This document shows, one piece after another, positions 57,877 through 64,000 of a stretch of 64,000 nucleotides of DNA. Origin of the DNA: an uncultured Bacteroidales bacterium (lineage in GTDB: Bacteria > Bacteroidota > Bacteroidia > Bacteroidales > UBA932); the NCBI GenBank assembly GCA_946415475.1, contig CAMKSQ010000003.1, positions 34,964-98,963 on the forward strand, written 5' to 3'. Both the position numbers and the translations under genes were made by a program. The notes beneath the pieces are model-generated. The model was given only the letters and a program-made list of their open reading frames with translations, did no database searches and was not told the origin of the DNA. Positions within the stretch are counted from its first letter, which is position 1; the number at the start of each line of letters is the position of its first letter.

Positions 57877-59181
57877 TTATAGATTGAAAGCTTTTTTAAT
57901 GGCAGGAACACTATCTAGAAGTTCCCAGCCAAAGAATTGAACAATTTTTTCTTTTCCCTGCACTTTTACCGTCTTTTTGTAAGGTTTCCGCCCCATATGG
58001 CCGTAGGCGGCGGTTGGAGCATAGATCGGGTTCTTGAGCTGGAACTTTTTGATGATGCCGGCCGGGGTAAGGTTGAACAGCTGCTGGACTTTCCGGGCGA
58101 TCTCGCCGTCGGAAAGGTTCGCCTTGGCGGTTCCGTACGTATCGACAAAGACGCTCACCGGCTGGGCCACGCCAATGGCATAGGCCAGCTGCACCAGGCA
58201 TTCGTCGGCCACGCCGGCTGCCACCAGGTTCTTGGCGATGTAGCGGGCGGCATACGCCGCGCTGCGGTCCACCTTGGACGGGTCCTTGCCGGAGAAGGCG
58301 CCGCCGCCGTGGGCACCCTTGCCGCCGTAGGTATCGACAATGATCTTACGTCCGGTGAGGCCGGTGTCTCCGTGGGGACCGCCGATTACGAACTTGCCGG
58401 TGGGGTTCACGTGCAGGATGAAGTCGTGGATGAGCGCAGCCGTTTCCGGAGCCAGGGATTCCTTCAGGCGGGGAATCAGGATGGTTTCCACGTCCTGGCG
58501 GATTTTCTGCTGCATGGCCAAATCGACCTTGGCCTGTCCGAACTGCTTCACGGCATTCTCGTAGGACATCTTGCCCAGGGTCCTGGGGACGAACTCGTCG
58601 TGCTGGGTACTCAGGACGATGGTGTGCACTTTGACTGGCGCATGGGTTTCTCCATCGTACTCGATGGTAAACTGGCTCTTGGCGTCCGGCCGCAGATAGG
58701 GCATGAGCGAGAGCTCGTTGTGGCGGATATCGGCCAGGATTTCCAGCAACTTGTGGCTCAGGTACAGCGGGAGGGGCATGTAGTCTTCCGTGTCGCGGCA
58801 GGCATAACCGAACATCATGCCCTGGTCGCCGGCGCCCTGCTCTTCCTCCTTGGCGCGCTCTACGCCGCGGTTGATGTCCGCACTCTGCTCATGCAGGGCG
58901 CTGAGGACGCCGCAGCTGGAGGCATCGAACATATAATCCGCATTGGTGTAGCCGATTTTACGGATGGTGTTGCGGACAGTGTTCTGGATGTCCACGTAGG
59001 CTTCCGCCTTCACCTCCCCCATCACCACCACCATGCCGGTGGAGCAAAAGCTTTCGCAGGCCACCTTGGCCTCCGGGTCCTGCATGAGGAACTGGTCCAG
59101 GATGGCGTCGCTGATCTGGTCCGCCACCTTGTCCGGATGGCCTTCACTTACGGATTCGCTGGTAAATAAGTAGTTTTGCAT
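57877..59181 (-). CDS. metK: S-adenosylmethionine synthase
   Basis: The start is ATG 59181 ([22 protein letters not shown]), the conserved MetK N-terminus; the tracked start 59226 lies in the leader. The 434-residue protein has [16 protein letters not shown] (methionine/ATP site), [12 protein letters not shown], and [31 protein letters not shown]. It makes SAM from methionine and ATP in the cytosol. The size matches the longer Bacteroidota form. Upstream is an apparent SAM-II riboswitch with an intrinsic terminator immediately before the start codon, so the product should repress its own synthesis. Confidence 0.97.
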   Translation of the reverse strand: MQNYLFTSESVSEGHPDKVADQISDAILDQFLMQDPEAKVACESFCSTGMVVVMGEVKAEAYVDIQNTVRNTIRKIGYTNADYMFDASSCGVLSALHEQSADINRGVERAKEEEQGAGDQGMMFGYACRDTEDYMPLPLYLSHKLLEILADIRHNELSLMPYLRPDAKSQFTIEYDGETHAPVKVHTIVLSTQHDEFVPRTLGKMSYENAVKQFGQAKVDLAMQQKIRQDVETILIPRLKESLAPETAALIHDFILHVNPTGKFVIGGPHGDTGLTGRKIIVDTYGGKGAHGGGAFSGKDPSKVDRSAAYAARYIAKNLVAAGVADECLVQLAYAIGVAQPVSVFVDTYGTAKANLSDGEIARKVQQLFNLTPAGIIKKFQLKNPIYAPTAAYGHMGRKPYKKTVKVQGKEKIVQFFGWELLDSVPAIKKAFNL

Positions 59182-59185
59182 ATAT

Positions 59186-59220
59186 AAAAAAATTAGCCCC
59201 GGGCTATATGCGGAGGCTAA
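59186..59220 (-). terminator. Attenuator hairpin directly before metK
   Basis: On the minus strand TTAGCC-t-CCG pairs with CGGGGCTAA (9 bp, one bulge) and is followed by TTTTTTT, ending 4 nt before the ATG. An alternative hairpin TAGCC-CGG-GGCTA uses the same 3' arm. This is the expected expression platform for the upstream aptamer. Confidence 0.75.
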
Positions 59221-59239
59221 AAACACAAAACACTGATAT

Positions 59240-59296
59240 GAAATGTTATTTTAGCATTTTTTAACGTGGTTGCAAGCAATCCAAATCTATCCACAT
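59240..59296 (-). promoter_or_regulatory. SAM-II riboswitch aptamer upstream of metK
   Basis: On the minus strand ATGTGG pairs with CCACGT (P1). The 17-nt block GATTT-7 nt-TTGCA equals in length and ends the GAUUU-7 nt-UUGCA loop of the known SAM-II aptamer. The 3' part carries AAAAAATGCTAAAA, matching the conserved A-rich strand and GCUAAAA. A 3-nt insertion sits between P1 and GATTT. Together with its position before metK, this makes a SAM-II pseudoknot the best explanation. Confidence 0.75.
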
Positions 59297-59310
59297 ATAT
59301 TTTGGGACCG

Positions 59311-59341
59311 CAAAGGTAATGCTTTATTTTGAATTTGCAAA
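59311..59341 (-). promoter_or_regulatory. metK promoter
   Basis: On the minus strand TTTG (59338-59341), 19 nt, TACCTTTG (59311-59318) matches the consensus exactly. The leader to the ATG is about 125 nt and contains the riboswitch and attenuator. Confidence 0.8.
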
Positions 59342-59395
59342 AAGAATCTTCAATATGGGCCACTGCCCTCCCCCACTCCCCGTCATGCCCGGCTC

Positions 59396-59520
59396 TGCTC
59401 CTCCTCATCCCGGACTTGATTCCCCTCATCCCGGCCCTGCTCCTCCTCATCCCGGACTTGATCCTCCTCATCCCGGCTCTGCTCCTCCTCATCCCGGACT
59501 TGATCCGGGATCTCCTCCCC
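59396..59520. repeat. Second array of ATCCCGGACTTGA-type repeats
   Basis: Five to six CTCATCCCGG(ACTTGATC or CTCTGCTC) units lie in tandem, the last closed as a hairpin by TCCGGGATCTCC. It is the same family as 7425-7612. No gene is present between metK's leader and smpB; the interval 59342-59816 holds only repeats and a terminator. Confidence 0.85.
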
Positions 59521-59543
59521 GTCACGCCCGGCTCCGACCGGGC

Positions 59544-59674
59544 TTAAAGCACACCTTCCATGCCCAGAGGCCCCTCTATGGCCTTGCCTTGTGCTTTAAC
59601 CACTCTTCCCGACCCCGCTTAAAGCACACCTTCCATGCCCAGAGGCCTCTCTATGGCCTTGCCTTGTGCTTTAA
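59544..59674. repeat. Two tandem TTAAAGCACA...TGTGCTTTAA units
   Basis: Units at 59544-59599 and 59619-59674 (75-bp period) are almost identical. They are the same family as the five-unit array at 7995-8350, and again follow an ATCCCGGA array and precede an AATCCTCGGC hairpin. Confidence 0.88.
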
Positions 59675-59734
59675 CCACCATGCCGGGTAAAACGGGTTGG
59701 TCGGTAAGTACTTATGAGTGAGCACTTTATAGGA

Positions 59735-59763
59735 AATCCTCGGCGCAAACAGAGCCGAGGATT
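59735..59763 (-). terminator. smpB terminator hairpin
   Basis: AATCCTCGGC/GCCGAGGATT, a perfect 10-bp stem, lies 54 bp past the smpB stop and is nearly identical to the hairpin at 8631-8659. Confidence 0.65.
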
Positions 59764-59816
59764 ATAAGCAAAGTGTTGATTATCAGATAGATGGCGGCCA
59801 TCCGGAAAATATTGGA

Positions 59817-60272
59817 TTAATACCCATTCCGGTCCATTTCCCTCCGGAGGTCCTTGGCTTTGATGGATTCCCGCTTGTCGTACTCCTTCTTACCCTTGGC
59901 CAGGGCAATTACCAGCTTGGCAAAACCGTTCTCCGCGATAAAGAGCTTCACGGCCACGATGGTGAGGCCTTTCTGTTTATCGGCCTGCTGTAAATGCCTG
60001 AGCTCCTTTTTGTTGAGCAGGAGGCGGCGGTCCCGGACGGGCTCATGCTGGCCCCAGCTGCCCCAGTGATAAGTGGCGATGTTCATGCCACGCACAAAGA
60101 GTTCTCCGCCCACAAAGAAGCAGTAAGCGTCCTGCAGGGACACTTTGCCCGCACGGATGCTCTTGATTTCCGTACCCACCAGCTGGATGCCGGCAGTATA
60201 GGTCTCCAGGAACTCGTAATCGAACGAGGCCCGGCGGTTTTTAATCTGTATGCTGCTCTTTGCTTTTGGCAT
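59817..60272 (-). CDS. smpB: SsrA-binding protein SmpB
   Basis: The 151-residue protein has the SmpB OB-fold core ([57 protein letters not shown]) and a basic C-terminal tail ([24 protein letters not shown]) that mimics mRNA in the ribosome. It delivers tmRNA to stalled ribosomes for trans-translation. The ssrA gene itself is not in the window. A minus-strand -7 box TAACTTTG lies near 60316-60323. It is divergent from miaA. Confidence 0.96.
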   Translation of the reverse strand: MPKAKSSIQIKNRRASFDYEFLETYTAGIQLVGTEIKSIRAGKVSLQDAYCFFVGGELFVRGMNIATYHWGSWGQHEPVRDRRLLLNKKELRHLQQADKQKGLTIVAVKLFIAENGFAKLVIALAKGKKEYDKRESIKAKDLRREMDRNGY

Positions 60273-60363
60273 AATTGTAATCCTGAGCTTTGCCGAAGGA
60301 TCTGTTTTGGGACTGCAAAGTTAATAAAAAGATTCTTCACTTCTTTCGGAATGACAAAATGTG

Positions 60364-60371
60364 TATTTTTG
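60364..60371 (+). promoter_or_regulatory. miaA -7 box, probably leaderless
   Basis: TATTTTTG lies 5 nt before the ATG at 60377. Upstream, GATTCTTCACTTCTTTCGGAATGACA resembles a dispersed repeat common in Bacteroidales genomes, and its TTTC sits at about the -33 position. Confidence 0.55.
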
Positions 60372-60376
60372 TACCA

Positions 60377-61186
60377 ATGAATAAGCTTAACAGAACCCAA
60401 TTGTTGCCGGACCGCCCCGGCATTCCGCCCATGGCTCCCATGCCTGAGCCGGAGGTGGTGGATCCCGCCGCCCTGGCCGCAGCGTATCGGCAGGGAGACA
60501 TCGACCTTATCTGTGTCCTGGGTCCTACGGCTTCCGGGAAAACCCGCTACGCCGTGCAGCTGGCCCGTCAGATGGGGCATGCGGAGATTCTGTCGGCGGA
60601 CAGCAGGCAGGTTTATGTGGGGATGGATATCGGCACGGGAAAGGACTTGCGGGAATATGGCGAGGTGCCATACCACCTGATCGACCTGGTTCCGGCGGGC
60701 ACCAAATACAACATTTACCAGTACCAGAAGGCTTTTGCCGATGCCTATGCCGCCGTCCGCGCCTCGGAAGCCATTCCCATCCTATGCGGCGGTTCCGGCC
60801 TTTATATCGAGGCCGTTACCCGTGCGTACAAGTTTGAGAAGGAGAACGGGCTGCCGGCCTCGGCTCTTCCGGGGAACGTATATTATATAGGTACGCTGGT
60901 TTCGCGGGAGGAACGGGTGGCGCGCATCGACCGGCGGCTGGAAGAGCGCCTGCAGGAGGGGCTGGTGGAGGAGGTCCGCGGCCTCATGGAGACGGTATCG
61001 GCCCAAGACCTTATCTATTATGGCCTTGAGTATAAGTTTGTTACGCAGTACCTGTTGGGCGAGTTGAGTTATGACGATATGGTGATAGCGCTGGGCAATG
61101 CCATCCACCAGTTTGCCAAACGCCAGATGACCTGGTTCCGCGGTATGGAACGTGACGGCATCCGCATCCACTGGCTTCGCCCGTAA
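60377..61186 (+). CDS. miaA: tRNA dimethylallyltransferase (compact MiaA)
   Basis: The start is ATG 60377 (MNKLNRTQLLPDRPGIPPMA); the tracked start precedes the promoter box. The 269-residue protein has the P-loop LGPTASGKTRYA, the ADSRQVYVGMDIGTGK motif, LCGGSGLYIEA and the C-terminal FAKRQMTWFRG. MiaA adds the dimethylallyl group to A37 of tRNAs reading UNN codons. It is shorter than usual (about 300 aa): a 35-residue Pro-rich N-terminal extension is present while the middle tRNA-binding helical insert is reduced. Bacteroidota often have two MiaA paralogues, and this may be the shorter one. Confidence 0.88.
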   Translation: MNKLNRTQLLPDRPGIPPMAPMPEPEVVDPAALAAAYRQGDIDLICVLGPTASGKTRYAVQLARQMGHAEILSADSRQVYVGMDIGTGKDLREYGEVPYHLIDLVPAGTKYNIYQYQKAFADAYAAVRASEAIPILCGGSGLYIEAVTRAYKFEKENGLPASALPGNVYYIGTLVSREERVARIDRRLEERLQEGLVEEVRGLMETVSAQDLIYYGLEYKFVTQYLLGELSYDDMVIALGNAIHQFAKRQMTWFRGMERDGIRIHWLRP

Positions 61187-61229
61187 ATCCAGTCTAGTCT
61201 CTATCTGTTTGATACTCAGCGAGATGCTG

Positions 61230-61263
61230 AAAATCCTCGTTCAATTTTGCGACGAGGATTTTT
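61230..61263. terminator. miaA terminator
   Basis: AAAATCCTCGT and ACGAGGATTTT form an 11-bp stem followed by TTTCGGG. It is 44 bp past the miaA stop and may also serve the convergent M23 gene. Confidence 0.85.
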
Positions 61264-61309
61264 CGGGAAGTGACTGATATACAGCATGTTACCGATCACC
61301 CTGCGAGGA

Positions 61310-61352
61310 GATCCCGGATCAAGTCCGGGATGAGGAGGATCAAGTCCGGGAT
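61310..61352. repeat. Inverted-orientation ATCCCGGATCAAGTCCGGGAT repeats
   Basis: ATCCCGGATCAAGTCCGGGAT followed by GAGGAGGATCAAGTCCGGGA is the reverse complement of the array units at 7425-7612 and 59396-59520. It lies between convergent miaA and the M23 gene. Confidence 0.85.
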
Positions 61353-61390
61353 GAGGAGGGCCGGGACCGGGAAATGGACCGTAGCGGGAA

Positions 61391-62302
61391 TTAATCCAGG
61401 GACTGGGAGGTGGCGGTGGCCATGTAGACCATGCGGGCGTATTCTTCCGGGGTCAGGGAGGCAAAAAGGTAATGCACCGGGTCCCGGGGGGTGCCCTTGA
61501 AAAGGACCTCGAAGTGCAGGTGGGCGGCGGCGATGGTGCTGGAAATACCCACAGTGCCAATCTTCTGGCCGCGCCGGACATGCGTTCCACGGGTCACATT
61601 CATATCAGCCAATAAACAATAGCGGGTAGTGTACCCGTTTCCATGGTCGATTTCGAGGATATTGCCCAATCCCCTACGCGAACGTACCACATGCGACACC
61701 GTGCCGCTGGCGGCGGCGTACACCGGAGCGCCCTGCGGGGCAATCAGGTCCAGGCCGTCGTGCTGCATCGGCCTTTTGAACAGCGGATGCTGCTTCATGC
61801 CCATGGACGCGCCCATCTGTACGTAGGACATATCCTTCAGCGGCAGCGTGAGCGGCGGGATGCTGTCCCGGCGAGCTTCCAGGAGACGGAAAATAAGGTC
61901 GAAATTCTTGTCCACCTGCTGGGCCATGAGCATGGTCCGGCCCGATGCCGAGGCCGCCGCCCGCTGGTAGAAGCTCTCGGACAGGGAGTCGCTCTCAGCG
62001 ATAAAGTCCACCGCCGTAAGCGCATCCAGCGAAGGGGCCTCTGTATCAAAGAGTTCCCGGTAGATGGCATCGTCCTTGTCCTGCAGGCCTTCCACCACAT
62101 CGCCGATGAGCCTCTCCTTGTTCTGCATTTCCTTGTAACGGCTCCGGTAGAGGATGTTCTCCTTGATGAGCCGACGCTCCTCTTCCGTGGAGAACAACAG
62201 CGCAAACACGATGTAGCAGACAATGGACACGGACAGCGTGGCCACCAGGAACCGCAGGATTCCCAGTGTCACAATCTGTGCGCGAGAGTATCTTGTCTTC
62301 AT
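61391..62302 (-). CDS. M23 family metallopeptidase (second of pair)
   Basis: I choose ATG 62302 (MKTRYSRAQIVTLGILRFL); the tracked GTG at 62305 is one codon earlier. The roughly 303-residue protein has one N-terminal membrane helix, a coiled-coil-like stretch (EERRLIKENILYRSRYKEMQNKERL) and a C-terminal lysostaphin-like domain with HDGLD/GLDLIAPQGAPVYAA and HLHFEVLFKG. The metal-binding residues are plausible (H in QHDGLDLIA, HLH). It probably cuts peptidoglycan cross-links, or activates amidases if degenerate. Its start overlaps the stop of the first M23 gene (TGATG). Confidence 0.85.
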   Translation of the reverse strand: MKTRYSRAQIVTLGILRFLVATLSVSIVCYIVFALLFSTEEERRLIKENILYRSRYKEMQNKERLIGDVVEGLQDKDDAIYRELFDTEAPSLDALTAVDFIAESDSLSESFYQRAAASASGRTMLMAQQVDKNFDLIFRLLEARRDSIPPLTLPLKDMSYVQMGASMGMKQHPLFKRPMQHDGLDLIAPQGAPVYAAASGTVSHVVRSRRGLGNILEIDHGNGYTTRYCLLADMNVTRGTHVRRGQKIGTVGISSTIAAAHLHFEVLFKGTPRDPVHYLFASLTPEEYARMVYMATATSQSLD

Positions 62303-63219
62303 CACTTTGCAGGTTTACGGACCATTTCCATATAGTCTTTGGACGGCATATCCAAATCCATGTACCAGGCGGGATTGACGTAATTGTTACGATAAATCAC
62401 CTCATAGTGCAGGTGCGGGCCGGTAATACGGCCGCTGCGGCCACTCAGGCCGAGGCAGTCTCCGCGCTTGACCACCTGACCCACCTCCACGTCCAGCCGG
62501 GACATGTGCGCATAACGCGTCACGTAACCGAATCCGTGGTCCACCTCCACATGCCGGCCATAGCCGCTGCGGTCATAGACTGCCAGAATGACCACGCCGT
62601 CACCGGTAGCATAGATGGGATTGCCGGGCGGGCAGGCGAAGTCCATGCCGGTGTGCCGTTTGGTATGCCCCAGCAACGGGTCTGACCGGTAGCCAAAGGG
62701 GCTGCTCATCCGGTACGTGGTGGGATCTGTGTTCATGGGCGAAATGGCAGGAATGTGGGAGGCCATGTCACCGGCGGTCTGCTGCACCACGGCCACATCG
62801 TCAAAGGATTTGGACTGGATGTATGCCCGTTTTTCCAGCACGTCCAGGCGGCGGGTAATATCCAGCAGTGCTGTTTCCTCCAGCGCCGCATAGCGGTACT
62901 CCCCTCCCAGGCCGGAGCCACGCACAGCTTCCGGGATTTCATCCAGGCCATAGACGGAACGGTAGATGCGGTTGTCCCGCATTTCCATGAGCGAGAGCAG
63001 CTCGTCGTACCGGTCCAATTGCTTGGACATCTGGTCCACACGGGTGCTCCAAATGGCGTTCTGGAGTTTGAGAATGGCGGTTTTGGGAAGATCGCGCCCC
63101 AAAACGAAAACATAGAGCCACATGTAGAAAAGGAACAGCACGACTCCCATAATGAAGGACATGAGCAGTTGTATGCTGCCGAAATGCTTTAATCTGCCGT
63201 TTTTTTCTACTGGAGCCAT
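62302..63219 (-). CDS. M23 family metallopeptidase (first of pair)
   Basis: The start is ATG 63219 (MAPVEKNGRLKHFGSIQLLM); the tracked start 63237 overlaps the promoter box. The 305-residue protein has one membrane helix (SFIMGVVLFLFYMWLYVFVLG), a helical linker, and the LytM/M23 domain with HTGMDFACPPGNPIYATGDG (His/Asp ligands) and HLHYEVIYRNN. It is a periplasmic peptidoglycan endopeptidase anchored in the inner membrane. TATCTTTG (63226-63233), with TTTG 21 nt upstream, is 6 nt from the ATG. It is translationally coupled to its paralogue and divergent from alaS. Confidence 0.9.
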   Translation of the reverse strand: MAPVEKNGRLKHFGSIQLLMSFIMGVVLFLFYMWLYVFVLGRDLPKTAILKLQNAIWSTRVDQMSKQLDRYDELLSLMEMRDNRIYRSVYGLDEIPEAVRGSGLGGEYRYAALEETALLDITRRLDVLEKRAYIQSKSFDDVAVVQQTAGDMASHIPAISPMNTDPTTYRMSSPFGYRSDPLLGHTKRHTGMDFACPPGNPIYATGDGVVILAVYDRSGYGRHVEVDHGFGYVTRYAHMSRLDVEVGQVVKRGDCLGLSGRSGRITGPHLHYEVIYRNNYVNPAWYMDLDMPSKDYMEMVRKPAK

Positions 63220-63225
63220 ATTCTG

Positions 63226-63290
63226 CAAAGATAACAAAAATCCTGCCCAAATGCCAAAATAGGATATTTACAGGAAAAAATGTACCTTTG
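63226..63290. promoter_or_regulatory. Divergent promoters of the M23 pair and alaS
   Basis: On the minus strand TATCTTTG (63226-63233) with TTTG 21 nt upstream serves the M23 pair. On the plus strand TACCTTTG (63283-63290) lies 32 nt before the alaS ATG. Confidence 0.65.
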
Positions 63291-63322
63291 CAGGTTAAAC
63301 CGAAATGAATTAAGAACGATAT

Positions 63323-64000
63323 ATGACATCTAAAGAAATCCGCCAGAAATATCTGGACTTCTTCGCCTCCAAAGGGCACACGGTAGTGCCCTCGGCGCCC
63401 ATGGTCATCAAGAATGACCCCACCCTCATGTTCACCAATGCGGGCATGAACCAGTTCAAGGACATTTTCCTGGGCAACAGCGCCCCTAAGTTCCCCCGTG
63501 CAACGGACTCCCAGAAGTGCCTTCGCGTGAGCGGCAAGCACAACGACCTGGAAGCCGTGGGCCACGACGGCCGGCACCACACCATGTTCGAGATGCTGGG
63601 CAACTGGAGCTTTGGCGACTACTTCAAGGAAGAGGCCATCGACTGGGCCTGGGAACTGCTCACGGAAGTATACAAGATCGACAAGACCAAGCTGTACGCC
63701 ACCGTATTCGAGGGCAGCGAGGAAGACGGCACCGCCCTGGACACCGAGGCCAAGAAGGCCTGGCTCAAGCACCTGCCGGAAGACCATGTGCTCACCGGCA
63801 ACAAGCACGACAACTTCTGGGAGATGGGCGACACCGGCCCCTGCGGCCCCTGCTCGGAGATTCATATCGACCTGCGTTCGGACGAGGAAATCGCCAAAAT
63901 CCCCGGCCGCGAGCTGGTGAACATGGACAACGACGAGGTCATCGAAATCTGGAACCTGGTGTTCATGCAGTATGAGCGCAAGGCCGACGGTCACCTGGAG
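63323..64000 (+). CDS. alaS: Alanyl-tRNA synthetase (partial, 3' end outside window)
   Basis: The frame from ATG 63323 ([24 protein letters not shown]) runs off the window edge, giving 226 of about 870 residues. It contains the class II aminoacylation core of Ala[21 protein letters not shown], motif 2 region [22 protein letters not shown], and [13 protein letters not shown]. It charges tRNA-Ala in the cytosol. The ORF is not in the supplied track because it lacks a stop within the window. Confidence 0.97.
   Translation, partial: MTSKEIRQKYLDFFASKGHTVVPSAPMVIKNDPTLMFTNAGMNQFKDIFLGNSAPKFPRATDSQKCLRVSGKHNDLEAVGHDGRHHTMFEMLGNWSFGDYFKEEAIDWAWELLTEVYKIDKTKLYATVFEGSEEDGTALDTEAKKAWLKHLPEDHVLTGNKHDNFWEMGDTGPCGPCSEIHIDLRSDEEIAKIPGRELVNMDNDEVIEIWNLVFMQYERKADGHLE

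Overview
The window looks like chromosome from a fairly GC-rich member of the Bacteroidales (Bacteroidota). The evidence is the recurring Bacteroidetes promoter (TTTG, 19-21 nt, TAnnTTTG), weak or absent Shine-Dalgarno sequences, TonB-dependent receptors, BACON and DUF5689 lipoproteins, a fimbrillin-type pilus locus and an adenine/thymine-rich leader style. I cannot fix the genus. No rRNA, CRISPR array, phage or intact insertion sequence was seen. There is one tRNA (Val, anticodon TAC).

Layout. 1-5.4 kb (minus): the start of a type V (FimA/Mfa1-like) pilus locus, an OmpA/DUF3575 protein followed by two fimbrillin-like lipoproteins. In front of it lies a 10-bp inverted repeat enclosing a promoter that points away from the operon, then the C-terminal stump of a tyrosine recombinase, as expected of a phase-variable locus. 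5.8-17.9 kb: a PrsW-type protease, tRNA-Val, a HAD phosphatase, a 1.3-kb island of palindromic repeats, an alpha-2-macroglobulin, FolC, and an AIR-synthase-like/PhoH pair. 18-23.6 kb: pyruvate phosphate dikinase, an acyltransferase, a GT8 glycosyltransferase and a membrane LytTR regulator. 23.7-34.4 kb: a small-RNA candidate, TlpA-like protein, GH53 galactanase, RecO, RdgB, S41 protease, a RAYT-type transposase with its apparent 52-bp repeat family, a DjlA-like chaperone, a U32 protein, and a porin/membrane-protein pair. 34.5-40.3 kb (plus): a tightly overlapping unit rnr, a catalytic-domain-less GH2-like protein, rssA, a truncated lacI and manA.

40.3-57.7 kb (minus) is the most distinctive part. 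A six-gene operon, with gaps of 4-17 bp and a recognisable promoter, encodes a surface BACON/OB-repeat protein, a secreted DNA/RNA non-specific endonuclease, a secreted endonuclease/exonuclease/phosphatase-family enzyme, a TonB-dependent receptor, a DUF5689 lipoprotein and an M3 peptidase. Just upstream is a two-gene unit of a second, Oar-like TonB-dependent receptor and another BACON/OB-fold lipoprotein. Together they look like a SusD-less surface system that binds, cuts and imports nucleic-acid fragments. This function is inferred. One of its proteins carries five tandem OB-like repeats of about 105 aa, some apparently identical at DNA level.

57.8-64 kb: metK behind what looks like a SAM-II riboswitch with an intrinsic terminator just before the start codon, a second repeat island, smpB, a compact miaA, two coupled M23 peptidases and the start of alaS. 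Several genes have the -7 box only 4-7 nt from the ATG, suggesting leaderless mRNAs.
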